Assembly: GCF_943914685.1 (NCBI RefSeq)
Contig: NZ_CALUCZ010000014.1
Location: 6,039-70,038, forward strand
Length of the DNA: 64,000 nucleotides
Reading direction: 5' to 3'
Source of the DNA: an uncultured Mobiluncus sp.
GTDB taxonomy: Bacteria > Actinomycetota > Actinomycetes > Actinomycetales > Actinomycetaceae
Shown here: positions 53,552 through 61,439 of the stretch, in pieces
Layout of the letters: each line of letters begins with the position of its first letter
Position numbering within the stretch: position 1 is the stretch's first letter
Notes under the pieces: model-generated
What the model was told of the DNA's origin: nothing
Database searches by the model: none
The model's input: only the letters and a program-made list of their open reading frames with translations
Program-made: the position numbers and the translations under genes

Positions 53552-53587
53552 CTGTGTGTGCGAACAGACGATGGTTCGCACACACAG
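53552..53587 (+). terminator. 14-bp stem-loop after the DUF1540 gene
   Basis: CTGTGTGTGCGAAC (53552-53565) and GTTCGCACACACAG (53574-53587) are perfect inverted copies around an 8-nt loop, 29 nt after the stop. The T tract is weak (CTGATTTAGG). Confidence 0.65.
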
Positions 53588-53648
53588 CTGATTTAGGCCT
53601 TAACTGTATTGGATAATCTGTATCCCCGAGAAGAAGACGGGGCTCCAT

Positions 53649-53654
53649 TAGAAT
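53649..53654 (+). promoter_or_regulatory. -10 box of the AGE-family gene (leaderless)
   Basis: TAGAAT (53649-53654) lies exactly 7 nt before the ATG at 53662. There is no Shine-Dalgarno and no clear -35. Confidence 0.5.
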
Positions 53655-53661
53655 TCTGGCT

Positions 53662-54936
53662 ATGTGTGAAATTCTTGATTTGCGTTCTTTGGCTGCGCGC
53701 GAACTCCCGGCGTTGTGTGAATTCGGCATGAAATCAAAGGTTCCCGCCGGATTTGGTTATCTCGGTCCGAATGGTGACGTCATGCCCGAGCTGGGATCGC
53801 AACTGTGGATTAATTGCCGAATGACGCATATGTTTTCGCTGTTTGCCCTGGCGGGAATCCATCCCGAACAATCTCGCGAACTGGCTACTCACGGGATTCA
53901 TGCCTTGCGGGAATACTTCGCGGATCGTGAATACGGTGGTTGGTTTTCGTGGATTGACACCGAACTTGATGCCTCCGGGCAGTCTCGCCCCAATCTGGAG
54001 AAAGGTCCTCGCAAGGAGGCCTATGCGCATGCGTTCGTGATTGTCGCGGCCAGTTCCGCCACTGTCGCAAAAATTCCGGGGGCGCGCGAACTGCTGGACG
54101 AAGCCAGGCGTATCCAGGATGCTTATTTGTGGGACGAATCAGCGGGGGGAGCCCGAGAATCTTACGCTAGGGACTGGACGGAGCTGGAAGACTATCGCGG
54201 CGCAAACGCGAATATGCACACTGTAGAGTCGTGCCTGTCGGCTTTTGACGCCACTGCCGACACCGAATACTTACGCCGGGGTGCTTCTATCGCCACGAAA
54301 ATTATTAATGAGTCCGCCCGGGAATATGACTGGAAAATCCCGGAGCATTACACCGGTAATTGGCGCATAGATCCGGACTACAACCGTGATAAACCGACCG
54401 ATCCGTTCCGTCCGTGGGGAGCCACGCCGGGTCACGGTTTCGAGTGGGCGCGTCTGAGTTTGCAGCTCCAGGCCGCAGCCGAGGCTGCTGGGTTAGATCT
54501 GAATTTGGATTGGGTTCCCGAGGCCGCAGCGGGACTTTACCGTAGTGCGCTGGCTTCGTGGGGTAGCGATGGTGCTGATGGGATACCCTACACGACGGAT
54601 TTCGAGGGCCGCCCGGTTTCCTCCCAGCGGATGCACTGGGTCATTTGTGAAGCGCTTGGCGCCAGCCTGGTGGCAGCACAGTACTTTACCGGGCGGGCGG
54701 GTCAGGATAATGCGGACTTGGCAGCGACCGCGGCCCAGTGGGCGCAACGTTTCAGCGAATACGCCCAGCGCTGGCTGATTGAATCTCCCGGCCGGTGGCG
54801 CCACGAGCTTGATGCGCATAACCAGCCCGCGGCGCTGACGTGGCCCGGCAAACCAGATATTTACCACGCTGGCCAGGCTATGTTCCTGTCTGGACTGCCG
54901 ATACAACCGGGTTTTGCCGCTGCCCTGCACGGTTAG
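53662..54936 (+). CDS. AGE-family sugar epimerase/isomerase (YihS/mannose isomerase-like)
   Basis: A 424-aa (alpha/alpha)6-barrel protein of the N-acylglucosamine 2-epimerase family. Recognisable parts are FGYLGPNGDVMPELGSQLWINCRMTHMFSLF, RKEAYAHAFVIVAASS, NANMHTVESCLSAFDAT and GHGFEWARLSLQL, with His residues (in AYAHAF, NMHTVE, GHGFEW and IYHAGQ) at the places used for catalysis. This subgroup contains aldose-ketose isomerases acting on mannose or sulfoquinovose; the exact sugar is unknown. Monocistronic. Confidence 0.82.
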   Translation: MCEILDLRSLAARELPALCEFGMKSKVPAGFGYLGPNGDVMPELGSQLWINCRMTHMFSLFALAGIHPEQSRELATHGIHALREYFADREYGGWFSWIDTELDASGQSRPNLEKGPRKEAYAHAFVIVAASSATVAKIPGARELLDEARRIQDAYLWDESAGGARESYARDWTELEDYRGANANMHTVESCLSAFDATADTEYLRRGASIATKIINESAREYDWKIPEHYTGNWRIDPDYNRDKPTDPFRPWGATPGHGFEWARLSLQLQAAAEAAGLDLNLDWVPEAAAGLYRSALASWGSDGADGIPYTTDFEGRPVSSQRMHWVICEALGASLVAAQYFTGRAGQDNADLAATAAQWAQRFSEYAQRWLIESPGRWRHELDAHNQPAALTWPGKPDIYHAGQAMFLSGLPIQPGFAAALHG

Positions 54937-55089
54937 CTCCCTCAGAAGCGCTTGGGGTGTGTTTTCAGTATTTTGCGGGTTCTAGGTAAAAAATAACCCA
55001 TAAAAGGGTTGAGATTAACGACGTTTGGCCGTTTTTCTGGCATGAGTCGCGTTGTAAGTTTTATGGAGTCACGAAGTTAGGAGACTCTG

Positions 55090-55287
55090 TTGCGAAAAGT
55101 TGTTCTCGTTTTTCAGGTTTTGGGTCTGACAGTGGCTGCCGCGGTTTTAGTGCCGCTGCCAGCAGCATCTCAGTTGGGTGGCAGCGATTCTGAATGGGGC
55201 ACTGATGCGTTCGACGCAAAATACGTTTCACCCCCTGATCTCTGTAAAATTTTTCCATGGTTGTGTGTGACAATAAATCGTGCTTAG
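55090..55287 (+). CDS. Secreted peptide precursor, candidate autoinducing signal
   Basis: A 65-codon gene starting TTG at 55090, with TAGGAG 6 nt upstream. Residues 1-26 form a classical signal peptide (basic MRK, hydrophobic VVLVFQVLGLTVAAAVLV, then PLPAAS as a likely cleavage site). The mature remnant of about 38 residues is acidic at first and ends SPPDLCKIFPWLCVTINRA, with Cys52 and Cys59 separated by six residues, probably closing an eight-residue disulphide loop with aromatic and hydrophobic content. The stop codon overlaps the start of the sensor kinase gene by 8 nt. I do not recognise a known family. Its layout (small exported peptide, kinase, regulator) is that of a peptide-pheromone system; a bacteriocin-like role is the alternative. 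Confidence 0.7.
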   Translation: MRKVVLVFQVLGLTVAAAVLVPLPAASQLGGSDSEWGTDAFDAKYVSPPDLCKIFPWLCVTINRA

Positions 55288-56467
55288 AGAACTCTCCAAG
55301 CCCAGAACAAGCAAGATTCAGGCTTTGATTTTTACCCTGACTGCTGCAGGCTTGTTGACCTTGAACCTATTAAGGTTGACAAATAGCGATTTCAGAAATG
55401 TACCCCAGATCGTTCTTTTTGACCTGTTCTTTGCTCTTACCCTAGCCTGTGTGGGATTTTTCCCTGAGATTGGAACCGCATCATACCTGGTGTTCTACCT
55501 GCTTTCTGTCGGAATTGATTTGCTGTCGCCAGGTTCTATTTTTCTCGTACTGGGTTTGATACCAATTTGCGTGTTCTGGGTATACAAAAAACACATTTTT
55601 ATATCAGGTTTAATTTTTGTCTCCGTTCATGCTCTCACAGCGGTTTTCAATTCTGGACATCGAGAGGGATTCATCGAATTGATCGTTTTTGAGTTCTTCA
55701 TAATCGCTATTTTAGGATTCCTCGCCAGAGCTTTTTCGAAACAGCTTGATGAACTGGATAATAGGGTGTCAAGTGCTAGGAGCGAATCAAAGGCAAAAGA
55801 GGACAAGATACGCCGCGAGTTGGCAGGGGAGCTCCATGACAACACCGCCAAGGATTTAACTCAGATTTCTTTGTTGGCTCAGCAGTACGCACAAAGCTCC
55901 GCTACGGACACTGACCGGCTGCATTGGAAGCAAGTTGAAAATATAGCTAGAGGAGCATCCTTGCGGCTGCGTCCCCTGATTCATCATCTCAAGCCCACCG
56001 GAGCCGTTTTGCCTGTAGGAGAAATGATTGCTCAGAATCGGCAGATGCTATTACAAGAGAGTATTGAGTTGGAAATTGAACTTGATTCCGACCGGCTGAA
56101 CGGTTTACCGGAGTCGCAACGTAAACTATTCAACTTGTTTGTGCAGGAAGGTTCGCTTAATGTCTTGAAGTACGCTCCGAGACGGAGCGTGGTAACCCTA
56201 GACGTCGAAGTACTTACAAACGGAACCATTCTCGTCATCATGAAGAACCGGATAGATACGAAAGCAGCAAAACGTGGACATCTCTCTTCGGGGTACGGGT
56301 TGGAAAATCTGCAACGAAGTATTTCAGAAATGGGCGGCAGCCTGGGCTTTGACCGGATTTCCGGTCACTGGATTCTGAGAGCGGAAATTCCAGGACAAGA
56401 AGCACGAGGGCATACGGCAAAAAATAACGATGAGGGAACTTCACAGAAGGGAGTTCTTTATGGTTGA
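55280..56467 (+). CDS. Membrane sensor histidine kinase (HisKA_3 type, six helices)
   Basis: A 395-aa kinase whose first 150 residues make about six membrane helices with very short loops, like peptide-sensing kinases of the AgrC/ComD sort and unlike sensors with a large extracellular domain. After a short coiled coil, the phosphoacceptor His186 lies in RRELAGELHDNTAKDLTQIS, the HisKA_3 pattern of NarL-type partners. The ATPase domain has VQEGSLNVLKYA (N box, Asn294) and SSGYGLENLQRSI (G box), while the D-x-G-x-G motif is poor (VIMKNRID). GTG start overlaps the peptide gene by 8 nt; its stop overlaps the regulator gene by 8 nt. Low GC. The overlaps suggest one tightly coupled unit. Confidence 0.87.
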   Translation: MLRELSKPRTSKIQALIFTLTAAGLLTLNLLRLTNSDFRNVPQIVLFDLFFALTLACVGFFPEIGTASYLVFYLLSVGIDLLSPGSIFLVLGLIPICVFWVYKKHIFISGLIFVSVHALTAVFNSGHREGFIELIVFEFFIIAILGFLARAFSKQLDELDNRVSSARSESKAKEDKIRRELAGELHDNTAKDLTQISLLAQQYAQSSATDTDRLHWKQVENIARGASLRLRPLIHHLKPTGAVLPVGEMIAQNRQMLLQESIELEIELDSDRLNGLPESQRKLFNLFVQEGSLNVLKYAPRRSVVTLDVEVLTNGTILVIMKNRIDTKAAKRGHLSSGYGLENLQRSISEMGGSLGFDRISGHWILRAEIPGQEARGHTAKNNDEGTSQKGVLYG

Positions 56468-57146
56468 ACAGGAAAAGCTGCGGGTTCTTCTCGCTGACGA
56501 TGACCCGCTGATTCGCTCGGCTCTCGCTTCGGTCATGGCAAATGAGCCATCCATTGAGAACGTTATCGCTGTTGAAAATGGTGAACAAGCTTTGGTAGCT
56601 CTCAGCGCGGATCATTTTGATATTGCCTTATTGGATGTCGAGATGCCGGGGATGGGTGGGCTGACTGCTGCCAAAGAGATAGCCAAGCGTTTCCCGGAGG
56701 TGAAGACCGTCATGCTGACTTCTTTCCCGTATCCGGACTTCCTGGAGCGAGCATTGGTGGCGGGGGCCAGGGGATTTCTCACAAAAGATATCGAAGTTGA
56801 TGTCATTGTGCAGATGCTCCATCGGGTCATGAACGGTGAGCAGCCAGTTAGCCCGGAACCACAAAAGTTTATCGTGGAAGATTACCGGAAAACCGCAAAA
56901 TCCCGGGAGCGTTTCGCGCAGTTCGTGTCAGCAATTGAGGCTTTGGAAGCCCGCTATCAGCCACTTTTGTCGCCACTGGCACAGGGATTTTCCAACAAGA
57001 GAATTGCCGAAGCCGTGTATCTTAGCGAGAAGACCGTTAGGCACTATGTGTCGGAAATTTTAGAGCGAACAGGTTGTGACTCCCGGACTGAATTCGTCTT
57101 CAAGGCTTTGGAAACCCGCTGTGTGCAGCTTTCTTATGAAGATTGA
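56460..57146 (+). CDS. NarL/LuxR-type response regulator
   Basis: A 228-aa regulator. The receiver domain shows the acidic pair in LLADDDPLI (Asp13-15), the phosphoacceptor Asp59 in ALLDVEMPGMGG, Thr87 in VMLTSFP and Lys109 in GFLTKDI. A LuxR/GerE helix-turn-helix follows (SPLAQGFSNKRIAEAVYLSEKTVRHYVSEILERTG, residues about 165-200). The ATG at 56460 with GGGAG 6 nt upstream is preferred to 56430. It should bind DNA as a phosphorylated dimer; no obvious target operator could be proved, though inverted repeats lie upstream of the peptide gene. Confidence 0.93.
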   Translation: MVEQEKLRVLLADDDPLIRSALASVMANEPSIENVIAVENGEQALVALSADHFDIALLDVEMPGMGGLTAAKEIAKRFPEVKTVMLTSFPYPDFLERALVAGARGFLTKDIEVDVIVQMLHRVMNGEQPVSPEPQKFIVEDYRKTAKSRERFAQFVSAIEALEARYQPLLSPLAQGFSNKRIAEAVYLSEKTVRHYVSEILERTGCDSRTEFVFKALETRCVQLSYED

Positions 57147-57275
57147 GCATCTGCTGGGTGAAAATTCAACTAAAGATGACTCGTTATTGGGTCAGAATTT
57201 CCTCTTGCCGGTGGTAAGAACCCCTCATACCCTGAGATTGAACGGTAAGAGCTGTTCTTGAACGAAAGGATAATC

Positions 57276-57329
57276 ATGAATTGGGATAACCGTATCAGCT
57301 ATATCAGGTTCTACAATTGTGTCCATTAA
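57276..57329 (+). CDS. 17-codon leader ORF ahead of the lipoprotein gene
   Basis: ATG at 57276 with AAAGGA 7 nt upstream opens MNWDNRISYIRFYNCVH and stops at 57329, one base before the next ATG at 57331. The ribosome that finishes it could restart directly on the lipoprotein gene, which lacks its own Shine-Dalgarno. The peptide is rich in aromatic and basic residues. It may be a regulatory leader, or a second small peptide. Confidence 0.45.
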   Translation: MNWDNRISYIRFYNCVH

Positions 57330-57330
57330 C

Positions 57331-58272
57331 ATGGCGAAACAACGACTGTTGCGGTGTCTGCTTGCCGTTGTGCTGCTTTCCGTGTCTGTTGCGGCGTGTT
57401 CGCCAGAGGTGGATGTGGGAAGGTCGAACGCCTCCGGAGTAAACCTGAAGTCTGAGGTGAACCCAGCGGCAGGAACGGTGGTCTTTCCCGGCGATCGTTT
57501 TGCTCTTTCCGAAGTGGAGCGGATGCATTTGGATGATGCTTATCTGGTTGCATATGCAGTGTGTGCGCGTGAACACGGCGTACCGTTTTATGCCCAATTC
57601 ATTGGAAATGGGAAAGCACCCGAGTATAGCATGCGTGGTGGTTTCGGTGGACCTTGGACGGTGGAAATGGCAAATAAATATGCTTATTTAGGTCCGATGA
57701 CTGAGGCCGACATGATTGAGAACGGTATAATTTCACCAACGGAAAAAAGCGAATATGTAAATCCGAATGAAAGTATTACACCTGAAGACCGAGAAATTAT
57801 GTCAAAGGGTTGCCATAAGTATAAAACAGCGGAAAAATTTAGGCGTTATTCAGAGCAACAGGGCAGGCCTCCAGCTGTGGATTCTTTGATGGTATCGAGT
57901 CTTTGGACAAAAATAAAAAAAGATTCAGATTATAATCCGCTCATTTCAGATTTAAAGAAATGCTATGCAGATTCCGGAATATCGGTTAAACCCAGCTCTG
58001 ATGCGATATTGGGATTCACAGTTGTCGGAGCCGACTATAGCACGATTAATGCTCAGCAAATTGAGTTGGCTGTTAGAGATGCCAAGTGTCAGGTCAAAAT
58101 TGATTTCATGCAAAAAATGGCAGATATTATAGCTAAAGTACAGGCACCCATAATTGTCGAAAACCTTGAGGATTTAACAGCTTGGCGAAAGCAGCTTGAT
58201 GAGGTACTGAAAGAAGCAGATGAGTACATTGACGCTCATCAGGATGTCATTTGGAAACAGGCTACTTCCTGA
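57331..58272 (+). CDS. Lipoprotein of unknown function, upstream copy
   Basis: A 313-aa protein with a lipoprotein signal (hydrophobic LLRCLLAVVLLSVSV, lipobox VAAC, Cys23). The mature part contains FGGPWTVEMANKYAYLGPMTEADMIENGI, LISDLKKCYADSGI, and QIELAVRDAKCQVKI, each with counterparts in the next gene. Conserved cysteines (in AVCAREHG, SKGCHKY, KKCYADSG and AKCQV) could form disulphides. The start is the ATG at 57331; a GTG at 57319 is in frame. Low GC. It follows the two-component genes by about 180 nt and may be a target or an extracellular component of that system. Confidence 0.75.
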   Translation: MAKQRLLRCLLAVVLLSVSVAACSPEVDVGRSNASGVNLKSEVNPAAGTVVFPGDRFALSEVERMHLDDAYLVAYAVCAREHGVPFYAQFIGNGKAPEYSMRGGFGGPWTVEMANKYAYLGPMTEADMIENGIISPTEKSEYVNPNESITPEDREIMSKGCHKYKTAEKFRRYSEQQGRPPAVDSLMVSSLWTKIKKDSDYNPLISDLKKCYADSGISVKPSSDAILGFTVVGADYSTINAQQIELAVRDAKCQVKIDFMQKMADIIAKVQAPIIVENLEDLTAWRKQLDEVLKEADEYIDAHQDVIWKQATS

Positions 58273-58513
58273 CCCACGCACGTACTCTCATAGTTCCCGG
58301 CGGTACGATTTGGGCAACGGGCGCATTGCGGCAATGGTGTTCGTCTTCGCAGCACTAACCACAGGTTAGCTTAGTTTAAATTCGGGGTTGGCCCTTAGGG
58401 TTGCAAGGCAAAATCAGGGTTCAATCAGGGTCATCCCTAATTGTGTGTTTGATTTCGTAGGTTTAGCTTAGTTCTAAAGTACCTTAGAGTTTGGAGGTAC
58501 AATCTGTTGTATC

Positions 58514-59296
58514 ATGCGTGAACGGTTTTTCGTGCAGGGAAATGAAGGTTCAATCTTGATGACTGCTGAACTTATTGAGTATTCTAAATGTATGCAATCA
58601 AATGGAATTTCTTGGGTTGCTCAAGATTTGACCAAGTCCTATGAACCAGAGTCCCAGATGTTTTATGAGTTTGGTCCATGGACTGAAGATATGGCAAATC
58701 GCTTTGGTTCAGTACAACCAATGAGTCAAGATACACTTTTTGCTAACGGATTTATTGTATCCAAACCTGATGGCTACGATTCGAGACATAAGGAGAATCC
58801 TAACACCCTCATACCAACCACATCATCATTCATTAGGATATCAAACGGTTGTAATAAAAAGGTGGAATCTATGAAAACTTCCTACACTTACTTACTAAAA
58901 ACTAAACCTAAAGTTTTTGATAACCTATCAATCTCCAACTTTTCTACAATTTTTGCAAAAAACTCTAAATTTATCGCCATCAAAACCGACTTGAAGAATT
59001 GCTACCGACGCGAAGGCTTGTCCTTCGAAGATTCCGATAGTCCGTTAGGTTTTCATATTAAGGGTGCCAGCTCCTCCGTTATAAATGTGACTCAAATTCA
59101 TTTAGCTTTGCAAGATGTCAAATGTAAAACACAGACTCACACAATTGAACGGATAGCTGACTTGTGGGCAAATTACGAGGCTTCTTATATTGAGAAAAAT
59201 TCCGCTGATTTACAAGCATATCGAGTTTCTATTGATAAAGCTTTGTCCCAAGCCAAAGGGGTGGTAGCAGAAAATCCTGAAGTGCTTTGGAAATAG
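58514..59296 (+). pseudogene. Truncated paralogue of the upstream lipoprotein
   Basis: The 260-codon frame aligns with residues about 50-313 of the protein at 57331: FGPWTEDMANRFGSVQPMSQDTLFANGF matches FGGPWTVEMANKYAYLGPMTEADMIENGI, and LKNCYRREG, QIHLALQDVKCKTQ and ENPEVLWK match the same places. It has no signal peptide or lipobox, and the nearest GGAGG is 16 nt from the ATG. Upstream, a TTG-started frame 58310-58369 reads like a lipoprotein signal ending LTTG and then TAG. So this is probably a duplicated gene that has lost its 5' part; a cytoplasmic product is the alternative. Confidence 0.6.
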
Positions 59297-59371
59297 TATT
59301 ATTTATCCGAAAGTATTCTATGCTATTCACTTATAGAAACTTATTTACTACTAATCGCACTGATTAATACA

Positions 59372-59461
59372 ATGGCCGCGCTTTTAGTCTATATTATTTT
59401 CTTAACAATTCATTTTATAGTTACTATATATGCTGTAGGAATACTCGAATATAGGCTATAA
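59372..59461 (+). CDS. Possible 29-aa single-helix membrane peptide
   Basis: ATG at 59372 opens MAALLVYIIFLTIHFIVTIY... and runs to TAA at 59461, almost wholly a membrane helix with a charged end. No clear Shine-Dalgarno is present, and the region is AT-rich, so chance is possible. It lies 47 nt before the exporter adaptor gene. Confidence 0.2.
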   Translation: MAALLVYIIFLTIHFIVTIYAVGILEYRL

Positions 59462-59508
59462 ATTTCGAATATTTACCGTTTAAATTTAGCTACATAGAGA
59501 GTAAATTC

Positions 59509-60774
59509 ATGATTCAAGACAATCCAGAAACCACGCGAAATCTGACCGTCTCTAAGCTAGCCCTTTTAGGCATTTTACGGGCAAAATTTCAGGAAAATAG
59601 TCTTGCCTGGATTCTGTCGGCTGTTATTATCTTGTTGACGCTGCTGTTGGTGACTAGTTTGGTGGCCTTATTCGTGCGTTCACCGAACGAAGCTGCCATT
59701 GAAAACTCACGCATTACCCCCCTTGTGACCGCGAAAGTCGAAAAGAAAACTTTTGACCTGACTCCAGTAGAAATCGAAGGTACAGCCTCAACAGGTGCCA
59801 GTGAAAGTGTAGCGGCTACCGGCACGGTGACCGCCTTGAACGTTGCTGGTGGCGACACGGTCAATTCTGGTCAGGTCGTTGGCCGTGTGGACGGCAACCC
59901 AGTCATTGTCCTGAATATGCCGTTTAAATTGTACCGTGATATCAATACTGGCGATGCTGGTGACGATGTACGTGAAGTGCAACGTGCCTTGCTAGCCATC
60001 GGACTTTACCACGGGCGCGTGGATGGATCCTACGGCTGGACTACTTCTCAAGCCGTTAACTTGCTCTACTCCCGCAACGCTATCCGCCCGCCCCAGGCAG
60101 CAGTACCTGTTGCACCAGCCGAGTCTGGAGAGACTACTGACGCGCCGGCTCCCGCACAGCCTGCACCACCGGCCTTGACCCCGGTACTGAAAGCCGAAAT
60201 CATGGCTATGGGAGCCCCCCAGGCAACAGTGACCGCCGTGGCGCCTATCGGGACGGTACTCTCTGACACACAGCCATTGGCAACGTTGAAACTGGGCAAC
60301 CCCAGCGTCACCTTACGAGTCAACATCAGCGAATCCTCCAGTTTCCCCGTTGGTCAAGAGGTAGAAATCACTGACCCGGCTCAGGGCAAAGTCGTCGCCC
60401 GGGGAAGCGTCTCAACAGTCGGTGAGTTTAGCACCAACCCCACAGCAGGCTCTTCCGACGTGAAACCCGGATACGACGTTATTGTGAATGTCACGCGCAA
60501 CAATGGTCTGACCGACGGTGCAAAAGTCATGGTTTCTCCGGCAGGGGCGCAGGGGAACAAGACCGCCATCGCCATTCCCGCCACCGCGCTGCGGGAAATC
60601 GGCGGAAAAACTTTCGTGGCCGTGGCCGGAACCAAAATCAAAGGCGACCGCCAGGACAGAAAACAGGTCGAAGTCCATGTGGACCAAGTCGTCGACGGTT
60701 GGGCGCTACTGGCAGAAAAACCTGCTCCGGCTCTAAAACCGGGACAAACCGTTATCGTGGCGGTGCCCCGATGA
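59509..60774 (+). CDS. Exporter adaptor (HlyD/MacA-like) with peptidoglycan-binding domain
   Basis: A 421-aa protein anchored by one N-terminal helix (residues 34-56). Outside, it has a lipoyl/barrel-sandwich half (VAATGTVTALNVAGGDTVNSGQVVGRVDG), a peptidoglycan_binding_1 domain (DDVREVQRALLAIGLYHGRVDGSYGWTTSQAV, about 150-185), a proline/alanine linker and a beta-barrel/MacA-like C-terminal part. This is the usual partner of MacB-type permeases in actinobacteria. Its stop overlaps the ATPase start (ATGA). GC returns to the genome norm within this gene. Confidence 0.85.
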   Translation: MIQDNPETTRNLTVSKLALLGILRAKFQENSLAWILSAVIILLTLLLVTSLVALFVRSPNEAAIENSRITPLVTAKVEKKTFDLTPVEIEGTASTGASESVAATGTVTALNVAGGDTVNSGQVVGRVDGNPVIVLNMPFKLYRDINTGDAGDDVREVQRALLAIGLYHGRVDGSYGWTTSQAVNLLYSRNAIRPPQAAVPVAPAESGETTDAPAPAQPAPPALTPVLKAEIMAMGAPQATVTAVAPIGTVLSDTQPLATLKLGNPSVTLRVNISESSSFPVGQEVEITDPAQGKVVARGSVSTVGEFSTNPTAGSSDVKPGYDVIVNVTRNNGLTDGAKVMVSPAGAQGNKTAIAIPATALREIGGKTFVAVAGTKIKGDRQDRKQVEVHVDQVVDGWALLAEKPAPALKPGQTVIVAVPR

Positions 60775-61439
60775 AACTGTTGGAAATTAGGGACTTGACG
60801 AAAACCTATTCGGTGCGCCCGCCGGTGCCGGTATTAAAAGGTGTAAATCTGGATGTTGAGGAAGGGCAAAAAGTCTTGGTTGCGGGTCGTTCCGGAGCGG
60901 GGAAATCGACTCTGTTGAACATCATCGGACTGTTGGATGAGCCCACCAGCGGTGAATATGTGCTGCAAGGTGAACACGTCGAGTCTCTGTCAGAAGCCAA
61001 GAGAGACAAAATTCGCGGGGACACTCTCGGTTTCGTGTTTCAAGACTTTCACGTTTTGGGACACCGCAGTGTGCGGCAAAACCTGGAACTGAAACTGTCT
61101 ATCAGTCACGTCCCGGTATCCGACCGCGAGGAACGCATTAACGCCGTGCTGGATGGGGTCGGCCTAAAGCGGCGTGAACACGCTTTGGCGCGGCTTTTGT
61201 CCGGCGGGGAAAAACAGCGCCTCTCCCTGGCTCGTGCCATCATCTGTAACCCGAAAATCATTCTCGCTGATGAGCCTACCGGCAACCTCGATTCGGGTAA
61301 TGCGCGGATCGTGTTGGGTTTATTGAACCGTGAGGCAGCTAGGGGAGTCACGGTTATCGTTATCTCTCATGACCTGCGATTGCTGAGATGGGCCGACCGT
61401 TCACTGGAGCTCAGAGAGGGGGTGCTGCATGAGAAGTGA
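60771..61439 (+). CDS. ABC transporter ATP-binding protein (MacB/LolD-like)
   Basis: A 222-aa ATPase with Walker A GRSGAGKSTLL (near residue 42), Q loop VFQDFHVLGH, signature LSGGEKQRLSLARA, Walker B IILADEPTGNLDSG and the H-loop VISHD. The EPTGNLDS sequence is typical of LolD/MacB-type ATPases that drive extrusion from the outer face of the membrane. ATG at 60771 is chosen for its 4-nt overlap with the adaptor stop. Operon member. Confidence 0.95.
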   Translation: MKLLEIRDLTKTYSVRPPVPVLKGVNLDVEEGQKVLVAGRSGAGKSTLLNIIGLLDEPTSGEYVLQGEHVESLSEAKRDKIRGDTLGFVFQDFHVLGHRSVRQNLELKLSISHVPVSDREERINAVLDGVGLKRREHALARLLSGGEKQRLSLARAIICNPKIILADEPTGNLDSGNARIVLGLLNREAARGVTVIVISHDLRLLRWADRSLELREGVLHEK

